The notes beneath the pieces are model-generated. The model saw only the letters and a program-made list of their open reading frames with translations, searched no databases and had not been told where the DNA came from. 47,231 bases of DNA from Flavobacterium columnare NBRC 100251 = ATCC 23463. GTDB taxonomy: Bacteria > Bacteroidota > Bacteroidia > Flavobacteriales > Flavobacteriaceae. The stretch is taken from NCBI RefSeq assembly GCF_002530675.1, contig NZ_PCMX01000032.1, forward strand, positions 1 through 47,231, in the 5' to 3' direction. A program made the position numbers and the translations under genes. This document shows, piece after piece, positions 38,501 through 45,963 of the stretch (position 1 is the stretch's first letter; each line of letters opens with the position of its first letter).

Positions 38501-39822
38501 CCATAACGTTTGATAGTTTAGAGGTTCCTCCACAAACAGATCTAGTAGTTTGTAATTCTTACACCCTTCCTACTCTGCCTGTTAATATGCTATATTATGA
38601 TAGTCCTATGGATCCTGCCCATCCTGAATTACCTCATCCTGGTACAATTATTCCAGCAGGAACTACCTATAACACTTCCAATGTCATAAGTCCTATTTAT
38701 GTATATACGAGTACTAATAACAAACTTAAGTGTATAGATGAAAAAAGTTTTAAACTAACAATTATATCTCAACCTGTTGCTCCTAAAAATATAAGCACAC
38801 TTCCTGTATGCGATGAGTTTCAAGATCCTTTTGATGGTATCTTTCAATTTGATTTAAGCACAATTAATACTCTTGTTTTAGGAAATACAACTTCATCCAA
38901 TGATTTAAAAGTAGACTATTTCAGAAGTTTTAATGAAGCAAATGATTTAAATGCAACCCCTCTAACTATAAAATACATCAATAATATCCCTTTTAACCAA
39001 TCTATTTGGGCCAGATTATCAAGCCGTAAGCTCAATTCTTGTTTTGATGTAAGCAATGAAATAAAATTAATCATTGAGCCATTGCCCAAATCTAATTTAC
39101 AACCAGAATATATTATTTGTGAAGATTATGCAACGGGTACTTTATACAATCAAGCAATTTTAGATACAGGTTTATCCTTACAAAATTATCAATTTCAATG
39201 GTTTTATAACCATACTCCTTTGGCAGAGAAAACCCCTTCAATCACGGTTTCACAAGATGGTAATTATTCTGTAATGGTAACCAACACTACCACTAATTGT
39301 ACAAAAAATTACACCACAAAGGTAATTAAATACAAACCTTACATTCTCTTAGAATATAGTGATGCTTTTGAAATACCATCTTATATTAAGGTTAATGTTA
39401 TGGGGAATGGTTCAGGCAATTATAGCTATCAACTAGATAATGGTAACTATCAAGAGAGCCATCTATTCTATAATGTAAGCCCAGGAGAACATACCATTGC
39501 ATCAAAAGATAATTCAGGGCATTGTAGCCCTGCTCCTATTACAATATCAATTATTAACCATCCAAAATATTTCACTCCTAATAATGATGGTTATAATGAT
39601 TATTGGAATATTCCTGATTTAATCCAATCCAATCCAACAGCCTCTATTCAAATTTTTGATCGTTATGAAAAACTAATTCAACGCTTTTCTCCTAATTCAA
39701 AAGGTTGGGATGGGACCTATCAGGGCATTCCTTTACCAGCCGATGACTATTGGTTTACAGTAGAATACAATGAAAAAAATAGTACAAAAATTTTCAAATC
39801 CCATTTTAGTTTAAAAAGATAA
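35509..39822 (+). CDS. large type IX-secreted (type B) protein, choice-of-anchor L
   Basis: The product has 1437 residues. The signal peptide (about 1-19) ends FYSNAQ. A choice-of-anchor L domain follows (about 20-255: GIGSFKNTNPAFPISEGIILSTG, LQLPFIFTSEEYG-like sequence, DGIAILLT). Next come Ig-like segments, then seven repeats starting at Cys557, 631, 708, 780, 850, 933 and 1015, each beginning C-x-x-Y-x-L-P or a variant and usually with a second Cys about 50-60 residues on. The end (about 1350-1437: YFTPNNDGYNDYWNIP, IQIFDRYEKLI, GWDGTYQGIPLPADDYWFTV) is the gliding-motility-associated C-terminal domain, the type B sorting signal for the type IX system. It is probably a surface adhesin or filament. 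A terminator follows directly. Confidence 0.88.
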   Translation: MLKRYLLLLVFFIDFYSNAQFISVETNRTPDDLVRNVLTQSVCINVSNVKSSTGTNFGSTNGIGSFKNTNPAFPISEGIILSTGNALKSAGPNTTRLQDGTNTWPGDSDLTSVFTTDPAFPPIFLNATKLEFDFSSLSSHIQLPFIFTSEEYGTYQCNTYDGIAILLTHPDGKVENLALVPNTNLPISVETIRNNLYNSSCNSANPTFFGSFNGGISTSTSPINYNGQTVLLYATKDNLIKGATYHLKIVIGDRNVTSDDSAIFLGRANFSLDTSPLGPDLTLCNNEGINETYTLQSGLDSTLYDFEWRNQNNNSIGTNAPNLVLNQAGSYRLIYYIKSTPCIAGQDEIKIGYQSAPSSVNPKVLYKCNTNSTSYDFDLSSNQSLLNPTGALTISFHDTLLDAQQNINSISNNYNVVASALPKIIWTRIQNANGCYNTKSFDLQLTPSPSLIKPTDITKCENTFGSGETFISTQEFSILTNKLLNGLSSSIYQINYHLQPDFSDSPIDTNKPFLTGNKTIYIQLFVKTETSCFVTESFNVIVIPRPALEVIKDQYVCVQYTLPEQPNGAQYWSGPNQTGINWPAGTNITIDGTLVYQYISSGNLSDCYIESAFTVHVVKSTQLIPTTLTSCDSYIIPGPRIPGSKFFLDSALTQQILPGTSISTIGETTLYVSYVFSDPNCPPITTSFKINISKSPTIKNTFTNLFSCIPITNLPILITDLGTADYYTYDNATGIYSILSFPISKTTHVYAYAINNNCRSNIYDFWVYIGDIGLKNIDSCSNFYILPQPVIGEFRDAPNGGGNLIKTPKTITQNTTIYHYIENASCTYNSSFSINFHQPSLVSPEEAKSCINYILPIENQGGRYFTLQGGPNTPGNTELFPNNEIKTSTTLWIYKESSTAPGNLTPKCFNEVPWKITIFNKPIIDVRGDQITCFKYDLTPLANGNYYQDPNGQNLITNLSIDSSDLRPGIEQSTRVKTIYIYAQNPVVSNCYSQSSFTITFDSLEVPPQTDLVVCNSYTLPTLPVNMLYYDSPMDPAHPELPHPGTIIPAGTTYNTSNVISPIYVYTSTNNKLKCIDEKSFKLTIISQPVAPKNISTLPVCDEFQDPFDGIFQFDLSTINTLVLGNTTSSNDLKVDYFRSFNEANDLNATPLTIKYINNIPFNQSIWARLSSRKLNSCFDVSNEIKLIIEPLPKSNLQPEYIICEDYATGTLYNQAILDTGLSLQNYQFQWFYNHTPLAEKTPSITVSQDGNYSVMVTNTTTNCTKNYTTKVIKYKPYILLEYSDAFEIPSYIKVNVMGNGSGNYSYQLDNGNYQESHLFYNVSPGEHTIASKDNSGHCSPAPITISIINHPKYFTPNNDGYNDYWNIPDLIQSNPTASIQIFDRYEKLIQRFSPNSKGWDGTYQGIPLPADDYWFTVEYNEKNSTKIFKSHFSLKR

Positions 39823-39829
39823 TATTTTA

Positions 39830-39858
39830 ATCCCGAAAATTTTTCGGGATTTTTTTTA
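39830..39858 (+). terminator. rho-independent terminator of the type B secreted protein gene
   Basis: ATCCCGAA (39830-39837) pairs with TTCGGGAT (39843-39850), followed by a run of T. Confidence 0.85.
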
Positions 39859-39995
39859 TCTAAACTGTAACAAAAAAAATCATATTACGTCTTACTCTAC
39901 AGAATCAAATTTAATTCTAAAAGTACCTTGTATTACACGATATCACTTTTACTTTAAATTGTTTCAATCATCATCAATCAAAATTATCAATCAAA

Positions 39996-42413
39996 ATGAA
40001 AAGAAAAGCAATTTTAGTTTGCTTACTAGCTGCTATGGCCTGTATGCAAGCACAAACTCCAGTAGTTTCTACTAGTAATAATAACACGATTAATGCAAAT
40101 ACTACGGGATCTTTATCGGGTAAAATAATCGACAAAAAAAACAATTCTCCTCTCCCTTATGTTTCTGTAACAATAAAAAGCGAAGGAAAAACAATATCCG
40201 GAGCTATTACAAAGGACAATGGATTATTTACTATTACCAATCTCCCTCTTAAAAATCTAGTCCTAGAGATTATTTATATGGGGTATAAAAAATACATTAA
40301 TACGATAATACTAACCCCAGAGAATAAAAACATCAATCTAAAAAACATTGTATTAGAAGAGGAATCGAAACAATTAAATGAAGTAAGCATTACAAAAGAA
40401 AAATCATCAATTGAACAAAAAATTGACAGAAAAGTAATTACAATTGGCAAAGATTTACAAACAGCAGGTGCTACCGCTGCTGAATTAATGAATAACATTC
40501 CTACCGTAAGTGTTGATGTACAAAATAATACCGTGAGTTTAAGAGGAAATGAAAATGTTAAAATTTTCATTGATGGTAAACCCTCTAATCTTTCTGCTGC
40601 TCAAGCCTTACAACAAATACCCTCTACTGCTATAAAACAAATTGAACTGATTACCAATCCATCTGCAAAATACAATCCTGAAGGAATGAGTGGTATTATA
40701 AACATTATACTCAACAAAAACTCAAATTTAGGTTTTAACGGAACTATAACTACAGCTGTTAGTTTTGCTATTAAACCTAAATTTAATGGTTCTATAGATT
40801 TAAACTACCGGGTTAATAAATTTAATTTCTATACTACTTATTCCTTAAATCATGGAAAAAACACAAATTACGGTCTTATAAATTGGAACAAATACAATAG
40901 TACAAAAGATTATGATCTTGCTATTGATGTGGTTCATTTCCGAAAAAATAATTTTACTAAAATAGGAACTGATTTTTATATTAATGATAAAAATACACTT
41001 TCATTTTATTCTATTCAAAATTTTGACAACCCAGCCGTTGAATTTAAAAACGGTATCCATTATTTAGATAGTAATCTTAAAGATTTACAAACACAAGAAG
41101 CTAATGGTTTAGAAAGAAATCAGACCTATAATCTTGCTTACAAACACAAATTTGATAAGGAAAATAAAACACTAGATATTGAGTTAAATTACAATACAAA
41201 TGATGATCCCGAAAATAGTCTTTTTAAAGACCTCAATAACAATATCAAATTTACAAACAATGTTCAAAAAAACGGTACAAACTTTATAGGCAATATTGAT
41301 TTTGTAAATCCTATAAACGAAACTTCTAAAACAGAACTCGGGGTAGAAAGCCGATTAGATGATACCAATAATAAAATTCAGGTTAATTCTGTTTTTGATG
41401 CTCATTTTAATTTTAAAAGAAATATTTATTCTGCTTATGGAAATTACAGCAAAGAATTAGGTAAATGGAATTATCAGATAGGTCTTAGATTAGAAAGTTA
41501 TGAAGCAAAAGGCAATTTTCAAAAAATAGGAACTACAGACAAAATTTTTTCAGATTACATTTTTACGCTATATCCCTCTACTTTTTTAACGTATAATTCA
41601 TCCGAAAACAATTCATTTAACCTTAACTATTCTAGAAGAGTTGACAGACCTAATATGGATCAGATTAATGAAATCAGACAATGGAATGGCATTACTATGC
41701 AGCAGGTAGGAAACTCTAAATTAAGACCTCAATTTACCAATTCTATTGAATTGAATTACACTCGAAAATTAAAAACAGGATCTTTTACATCAGGTTCCTT
41801 TGTACGTTTTATTCAGAACCAAATTAGTCAAATTATTACTACAAATCCTGATGAACCAACAAAACAACAATTAACCTTTACTAATTTTGACCGCAATACA
41901 GAATATGGAATTGAATTATCTGGTAACCTAGATTTAAAAAAATGGTGGAGTGTAAACTTTGGTTCTGATAGTTATTTTACTCATTCAACAGGTATTATAG
42001 AAAAGAGAGAGGGCAACTTATATACACAAAGCATCAATGCAATTCTATTTAATAGCAGAATAAATCACACTTTTAAACTAACTAAAGACTTTCGCTTAAT
42101 TTGGTTTACCATGTACAGAGCAGGTCAAAACGGTTTACAATTTTCTAATAAAGATATGTGGAAAACAGACTTAGGTGCTCGATTGAGTTTATTAAATGGA
42201 AAAGGATCTTTAAGCATTCGATACAATGACATTTTTAATACAATGAGAGCGCGTTTTTATAGTAACGAACCTGCTCAAATTAACGGAAACTTTAGGTGGG
42301 AGAGCCAAACTATAAATATTAATTTCAATTATCGTTTTGGCAGTGGCAAAAATAAAACCCTAGATAGAAAACAAAGAAATCAAGAAGAATCACAAGGAGG
42401 AGGATTATTTTAA
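39996..42413 (+). CDS. outer-membrane beta-barrel protein, TonB-receptor-like
   Basis: The product has 805 residues. Signal peptide about 1-19 (CLLAAMACMQAQ). A carboxypeptidase-like domain covers about 38-120 (GSLSGKIIDKKNNSPLPYVSVTI). The plug is about 145-240 (LMNNIPTVSVDVQNNTVSLRG, VKIFIDGKPSNL, IKQIELITNPSAKYNPEGMSGIINIIL). A long beta-barrel of the OMP_b-brl_3 type ends in NFNYRFGSGK with a hydrophilic tail rich in Gln, Glu and Gly. It resembles receptors annotated as outer-membrane beta-barrel family proteins; the ligand is unknown. The barrel has a ~20-residue polar extension past the usual terminal aromatic. A repeat element begins six bases after the stop. Confidence 0.85.
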   Translation: MKRKAILVCLLAAMACMQAQTPVVSTSNNNTINANTTGSLSGKIIDKKNNSPLPYVSVTIKSEGKTISGAITKDNGLFTITNLPLKNLVLEIIYMGYKKYINTIILTPENKNINLKNIVLEEESKQLNEVSITKEKSSIEQKIDRKVITIGKDLQTAGATAAELMNNIPTVSVDVQNNTVSLRGNENVKIFIDGKPSNLSAAQALQQIPSTAIKQIELITNPSAKYNPEGMSGIINIILNKNSNLGFNGTITTAVSFAIKPKFNGSIDLNYRVNKFNFYTTYSLNHGKNTNYGLINWNKYNSTKDYDLAIDVVHFRKNNFTKIGTDFYINDKNTLSFYSIQNFDNPAVEFKNGIHYLDSNLKDLQTQEANGLERNQTYNLAYKHKFDKENKTLDIELNYNTNDDPENSLFKDLNNNIKFTNNVQKNGTNFIGNIDFVNPINETSKTELGVESRLDDTNNKIQVNSVFDAHFNFKRNIYSAYGNYSKELGKWNYQIGLRLESYEAKGNFQKIGTTDKIFSDYIFTLYPSTFLTYNSSENNSFNLNYSRRVDRPNMDQINEIRQWNGITMQQVGNSKLRPQFTNSIELNYTRKLKTGSFTSGSFVRFIQNQISQIITTNPDEPTKQQLTFTNFDRNTEYGIELSGNLDLKKWWSVNFGSDSYFTHSTGIIEKREGNLYTQSINAILFNSRINHTFKLTKDFRLIWFTMYRAGQNGLQFSNKDMWKTDLGARLSLLNGKGSLSIRYNDIFNTMRARFYSNEPAQINGNFRWESQTININFNYRFGSGKNKTLDRKQRNQEESQGGGLF

Positions 42414-42984
42414 ATTTATACCATTTAAACTTTGAAATTTCCTCATAATACTATTTTTTTAACCTTGAGACTGTCCAAAAAGTTCGCAATCTTGTATTTC
42501 GACCAAAGGGAGAAATCACATACTATTGATTATGAGACTCCTCCTTACGTAGGAGTAACAAACTGTATGTTGATTTAGACACTATCCTACAAAAGCAATA
42601 AAAATTAGTGTTGATTCTCGATGCGCTTCGCGCTCGAACTAATGATGATTTCAATTATATACTCAACCGTTTGTTCGAGTTGTTTTAAAATAAAAAAAAC
42701 AGATCGAGAATTTCACTTTTTAATCCAGTATATTTTAAGTTTAAATGGTATTACTTATAATTTAGTCTGCAAAGCAGGCAACTTACTGCGTTTCCAGGTA
42801 CTACTCAAAAATCCGTAATGCTATTTTAAAAAAAGTTTCTGGGGAGTACATGCAAGGCAAAACGCCTTGTGCACTCCTCCAAAAAAACGTTGCCTGTAAT
42901 ACCGCCACCGAGAATCCTCCGAAATTTAAGATCAACATCAAAGATTATTTTTTGTAAATTTGACCAAGAAAACAAGTTGAGAAT
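42414..42984. other. repeat-filled interval before the first Rpn gene
   Basis: No gene. It consists of the 332-bp element at 42419-42750 followed by the pre-Rpn module (from about 42752), which carries the hairpin GGGGAGTACATGCAAGGC...GCCTTGTGCACTCC (42841-42880) and continues to the Rpn start. Confidence 0.7.
42419..42750. repeat. 332-bp element with perfect 14-bp inverted ends, copy A
   Basis: Ends: TACCATTTAAACTT (42419-42432) and AAGTTTAAATGGTA (42737-42750), a perfect inverted repeat. The left interior is homologous to the element at 33395-33520. The right interior folds: ATTCTCGAT (42614-42622) with ATCGAGAAT (42703-42711), GCGC-TTC-GCGC (42623-42633) and CTCGAAC (42633-42639) with GTTCGAG (42673-42679). 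A second copy lies beyond the Rpn genes. Confidence 0.85.
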
Positions 42985-43869
42985 ATGAAGGCAAAATACA
43001 TCAATCCCTTTACCGATTTTGGGTTTAAGAAGATATTTGGGGAAGAAGCCAGCAAAAACCTGCTTATCGACTTCCTCAATGCCTTGTTGCCAGAATATGA
43101 CCAGATCAAAGAACTTTCTTTTAAAAACACCGAACAACTCGGGCAGAGTGACCTCGACAGAAAAGCCATCTACGACATCTATTGCGAAAACGAAAAAGGC
43201 GAAAAATTCATCGTAGAACTCCAAAAAGCCAAGCAAAACTACTTCAAAGAAAGAACCATCTATTACTCCACATTTCCCATTAGAGAACAAGCCGAAAAAG
43301 GAGAATGGAACTATAATTTGAAAGCGGTTTATTGCGTAGGTGTTTTGGATTTTACTTTCGACGATTACGAAAGCGAACCCGAAAGAAGCGAGGTAGTGCA
43401 TACCATCAAGCTGAAAAACCAAAACGGAAAAATATTTTACGATAAACTGACCTATATCTACTTGGAAATGCCCAATTTTAACAAACAGGAAAACGAATTA
43501 AGCTCCCGTTTGGACAAATGGTTGTATTTTATCAAAAACTTGGAAGACTTTCAAAGTATTCCCACAATTTTCAAAGACGAAGTATTTACCCAAGCCTTTG
43601 AAAAAGCAGAGTTGGCAAATTTAGGGCAATTGGATTTAGACAAATACGAGAGCAGTCTTAAAGTTTACCGAGATCTAAAAGGCGTTATCGACACTGCTTT
43701 CGATGAAGGAAAGATGGAAGGGTTAATTGAAGGATTAATTGAAGGAGAAATAAAAGGGAAGATTGAAGGAAAGATTGAAACGGCTAAATCCTTAAAAAAA
43801 TTAGGTGTTTCAGTAGAAATAATTACGCAGGCAACAGGCTTAACCAAAGAAGAAATCAACAAACTATAA
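42985..43869 (+). CDS. Rpn family recombination-promoting nuclease, copy A
   Basis: The product has 294 residues. It opens INPFTDFGFKKIFGEEASKNLLIDFLNALL, the Rpn/PD-(D/E)xK transposase-family signature. Catalytic candidates are Asp64 (YDIYC) and Glu78-x-Gln80 (IVELQKA). A regulatory C-terminus holds EG-rich imperfect repeats (LIEGLIEGEIKGKIEGKIE) and a small helical end GVSVEIITQATGLTKEEINKL. Rpn proteins are DNA nucleases, promote recombination, and some act in phage defence. An internal ATG at 43714 would make a 51-residue C-terminal protein, like the intragenic antitoxins reported for Rpn genes. The coding sequence is markedly richer in G and C than its flanks. Confidence 0.88.
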   Translation: MKAKYINPFTDFGFKKIFGEEASKNLLIDFLNALLPEYDQIKELSFKNTEQLGQSDLDRKAIYDIYCENEKGEKFIVELQKAKQNYFKERTIYYSTFPIREQAEKGEWNYNLKAVYCVGVLDFTFDDYESEPERSEVVHTIKLKNQNGKIFYDKLTYIYLEMPNFNKQENELSSRLDKWLYFIKNLEDFQSIPTIFKDEVFTQAFEKAELANLGQLDLDKYESSLKVYRDLKGVIDTAFDEGKMEGLIEGLIEGEIKGKIEGKIETAKSLKKLGVSVEIITQATGLTKEEINKL

Positions 43870-43895
43870 TAAGGTGCTACTGCCAACAGCTAAGG

Positions 43896-43925
43896 TTTCG
43901 TTGGGCTCGAAGAACCAACAATGAA
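43896..43925 (+). repeat. post-gene hairpin repeat, copy 2
   Basis: TTTC-GTTGG (43896-43904) with CCAAC-(AAT)-GAA (43915-43925). The tip is GCTCGAAGAA, different from both other copies. Confidence 0.7.
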
Positions 43926-44044
43926 TTGTAATCACTGAACACAAAAAAACAAATAAAAACAAAGTGAAGTAAACCCGTGTTGAACGGAACCGCTTACACT
44001 TCCGCCCACTATGGGGATTTCAAACTAAAAATTTAAGGATATAC

Positions 44045-44072
44045 AAGAGGCATTTAACGCCTCTTTTTTTTG
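44045..44072 (+). terminator. terminator of Rpn copy A
   Basis: AAGAGGC (44045-44051) pairs with GCCTCTT (44059-44065), loop ATTTAAC, then a run of T. Confidence 0.85.
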
Positions 44073-44309
44073 AAGTCTACTTTAGGTGTTTTTTATAGTG
44101 ATTTCCTTCACTTATGCCCCCCCTACTACTCAAAAATCCGTAATGCTATTTTAAAAAAAGTTTCTGGGGAGTACATGCAAGGCAAAACGTCTTGTGCACT
44201 CCTCCAAAAAAACGTTGCCTGTAATACCGCCACCGAGAATCCTCCGAAATTTAAGATCAACATCAAAGATTATTTTTTGTAAATTTGACCAAGAAAACAA
44301 GTTGAGAAT

Positions 44310-45206
44310 ATGAAGGCAAAATACATCAATCCCTTTACCGATTTTGGGTTTAAGAAGATATTTGGGGAAGAAGCCAGTAAAAACCTGCTTATCGACTTCC
44401 TCAATGCCTTGTTGCCAGAATATGACCAGATCAAAGAACTTTCTTTTAAAAACACCGAACAACTCGGGCAGACCGACCTCGACAGAAAAGCCATCTACGA
44501 CATCTATTGCGAAAACGAAAAAGGCGAAAAATTCATCGTAGAACTCCAAAAAGCCAAGCAAAACTACTTCAAAGAAAGAACCATCTATTACTCCACATTT
44601 CCCATTAGAGAACAAGCCGAAAAAGGAGAATGGAACTATAATTTGAAAGCGGTTTATTGCGTAGGTGTTTTAGATTTTACTTTCGACGATTACGAAAGCG
44701 AACCCGAAAGAAGCGAGGTAGTGCATACCATCAAGCTGAAAAACCAAAACGGAAAAGTATTTTACGATAAACTGACCTATATCTACTTGGAAATGCCCAA
44801 TTTTAACAAACAGGAAAACGAATTAAGCTCCCGTTTGGATAAATGGTTGTATTTTATCAAAAACTTGGAAGATTTTCAAAGTATTCCCACAATTTTCAAG
44901 GACGAAGTATTTACCCAAGCCTTTGAAAAAGCAGAATTGGCAAATTTAGGGCAATTGGATTTAGACAAATACGAGAGCAGTCTTAAAGTTTACCGAGATC
45001 TAAAAGGCGTTATCGACACTGCTTTCGATGAAGGAAAGATGGAAGGATTAATTGAAGGATTAATTGAAGGAGAAATAAAAGGGAAGATTGAAGGAAAGAT
45101 TGAAGGAAAGATTGAAACGGCTAAATCCTTAAAAAAATTAGGTGTTTCAGTAGAAATAATTACGCAGGCAACAGGCTTAACCAAAGAAGAAATCAACAAA
45201 CTATAA
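44310..45206 (+). CDS. Rpn family recombination-promoting nuclease, copy B
   Basis: The product has 298 residues and is nearly identical to copy A; seen differences include Ser55 to Thr and Ile to Val near residue 150. Four residues (KIEG) are added by one extra 12-base unit in the C-terminal repeat. The nuclease motifs (Asp64, Glu78, Gln80) and the internal ATG (45039, giving a 55-residue C-terminal product) are retained. Both copies look intact, so the duplication is recent or maintained. A terminator and a repeat of the flanking element follow. Confidence 0.88.
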   Translation: MKAKYINPFTDFGFKKIFGEEASKNLLIDFLNALLPEYDQIKELSFKNTEQLGQTDLDRKAIYDIYCENEKGEKFIVELQKAKQNYFKERTIYYSTFPIREQAEKGEWNYNLKAVYCVGVLDFTFDDYESEPERSEVVHTIKLKNQNGKVFYDKLTYIYLEMPNFNKQENELSSRLDKWLYFIKNLEDFQSIPTIFKDEVFTQAFEKAELANLGQLDLDKYESSLKVYRDLKGVIDTAFDEGKMEGLIEGLIEGEIKGKIEGKIEGKIETAKSLKKLGVSVEIITQATGLTKEEINKL

Positions 45207-45232
45207 TAAGGTGCTACTGCCAACAGCTAAGG

Positions 45233-45262
45233 TTTCGTTGCGTGCGGAGCACGAACAATGAA
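45233..45262 (+). repeat. post-gene hairpin repeat, copy 3
   Basis: TTTC-GTT (45233-45239) with AAC-(AAT)-GAA and a new tip: CGTGC and GCACG pair around GGA. The base of the hairpin is the same as in copy 2 while the tip is a different self-complementary sequence. Confidence 0.7.
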
Positions 45263-45381
45263 TTGTAATCACTGAACAAAAAAAAACAAATAAAAACAAA
45301 GTGAAGTAAACTCGTGTTGAACGGAACCGCTTACACTTCCGCCCACTATGGGAATATCGAAGTAAAAATTTAAGGATATAC

Positions 45382-45408
45382 AAGAGGCATTTAACGCCTC
45401 TTTTTTTT
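45382..45408 (+). terminator. terminator of Rpn copy B
   Basis: AAGAGGC (45382-45388) with GCCTCTT (45396-45402), followed by T run, identical to the terminator of copy A. Confidence 0.85.
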
Positions 45409-45432
45409 GAAGTTATTTTATTTTGGTTTTTA

Positions 45433-45762
45433 TACTATTCAAACTTTGAAATTTCCTCATAATACTATTTTTTTAACCTTGAGACTGTCCAAAAATTTCG
45501 CAATCTTGTCGATCAAAGGGAGAAATCACATAACGCTGATTATGAGACTCCTCCTTACGTAGGAGTAACAAACTGTATATTGATTTAGACACTATCCTAC
45601 AAAAGCAACAAAAATTAGCGTTGGTTCTCGATGCGCTTCGCGCTCGAACGAACGATGATTTCAATTATATACTCAACAATTTGTTCGAGTTGTTTTTAAA
45701 ATGAAAAAAAACGTATCGAGAACTTTACTTTTTAATCCAGTATATTTTAAGTTTAAATGGTA
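45433..45762. repeat. 330-bp element, copy B
   Basis: Direct repeat of 42419-42750. The right end AAGTTTAAATGGTA (45749-45762) is intact; the left end TACTATTCAAACTT has two changes. Its fold: GTTCTCGAT (45624-45632) with ATCGAGAAC (45715-45723), and CTCGAAC (45643-45649) with GTTCGAG (45683-45689). The outer stem differs from copy A by a compensating A-T to G-C change. Confidence 0.8.
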
Positions 45763-45963
45763 CAAAACTACCAAGAACTAAATATTTAGATTAGTGTAAG
45801 CAATACAATAAATATTCAAAAAAGAGAAAAAAGGAATCAAAACGAGCAAAAACGTTCCAGATAGAATTGTCAGTATTAGCAAAAGTTATATCCGACCAAT
45901 TCTAAACCACAAAGTAGCAATATATATTAAAAAATCCAGAAAATTCAAGGTTTTCAAATGGTA

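Larger units (their letters stand above)
42799..44076 (+). repeat. Rpn tandem unit A (1278 bp)
   Basis: Aligns with 44124-45413 at an offset of 1325 bases up to the gene's 3' end and 1337 after it. The only length difference is a 12-base repeat unit inside the gene. It includes the pre-Rpn module, the gene, the post-gene hairpin and a terminator. Confidence 0.92.
43870..44309. other. spacer between the two Rpn genes
   Basis: No gene. Order: post-gene hairpin (43896-43925), AT-rich stretch, conserved ACCGCTTAC...CCACTATGG block (43988-44014), terminator (44045-44072), 47 unique bases, then the second pre-Rpn module from 44124. This order recurs, diverged, at 23.57-24.06 kb. Confidence 0.7.
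44124..45413 (+). repeat. Rpn tandem unit B (1290 bp)
   Basis: Second tandem copy, 47 bases after unit A. Scattered single-base changes and a concentrated block of changes at the hairpin tip (45242-45252) separate it from A. Confidence 0.92.
45207..45963. other. non-coding interval, second Rpn gene to recombinase
   Basis: Holds the third hairpin repeat (45233-45262), the CCACTATGG block (to about 45351), a terminator (45382-45408) and the second 330-bp element (45433-45762). From 45763 to 45963 nothing is recognised. Confidence 0.65.

Noticed and set aside
42826..43422. 198-codon reading frame opposite the first Rpn gene (and its twin at 44151-44615)
   Set aside because: It mirrors the codon pattern of the Rpn gene on the other strand and reads into the repeat spacer; no promoter or recognisable domain.
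43718..45115. CRISPR-like repeats in the Rpn genes
   Set aside because: The short repeats are in-frame 12-base EG-coding units without spacers; no CRISPR array exists in the window.
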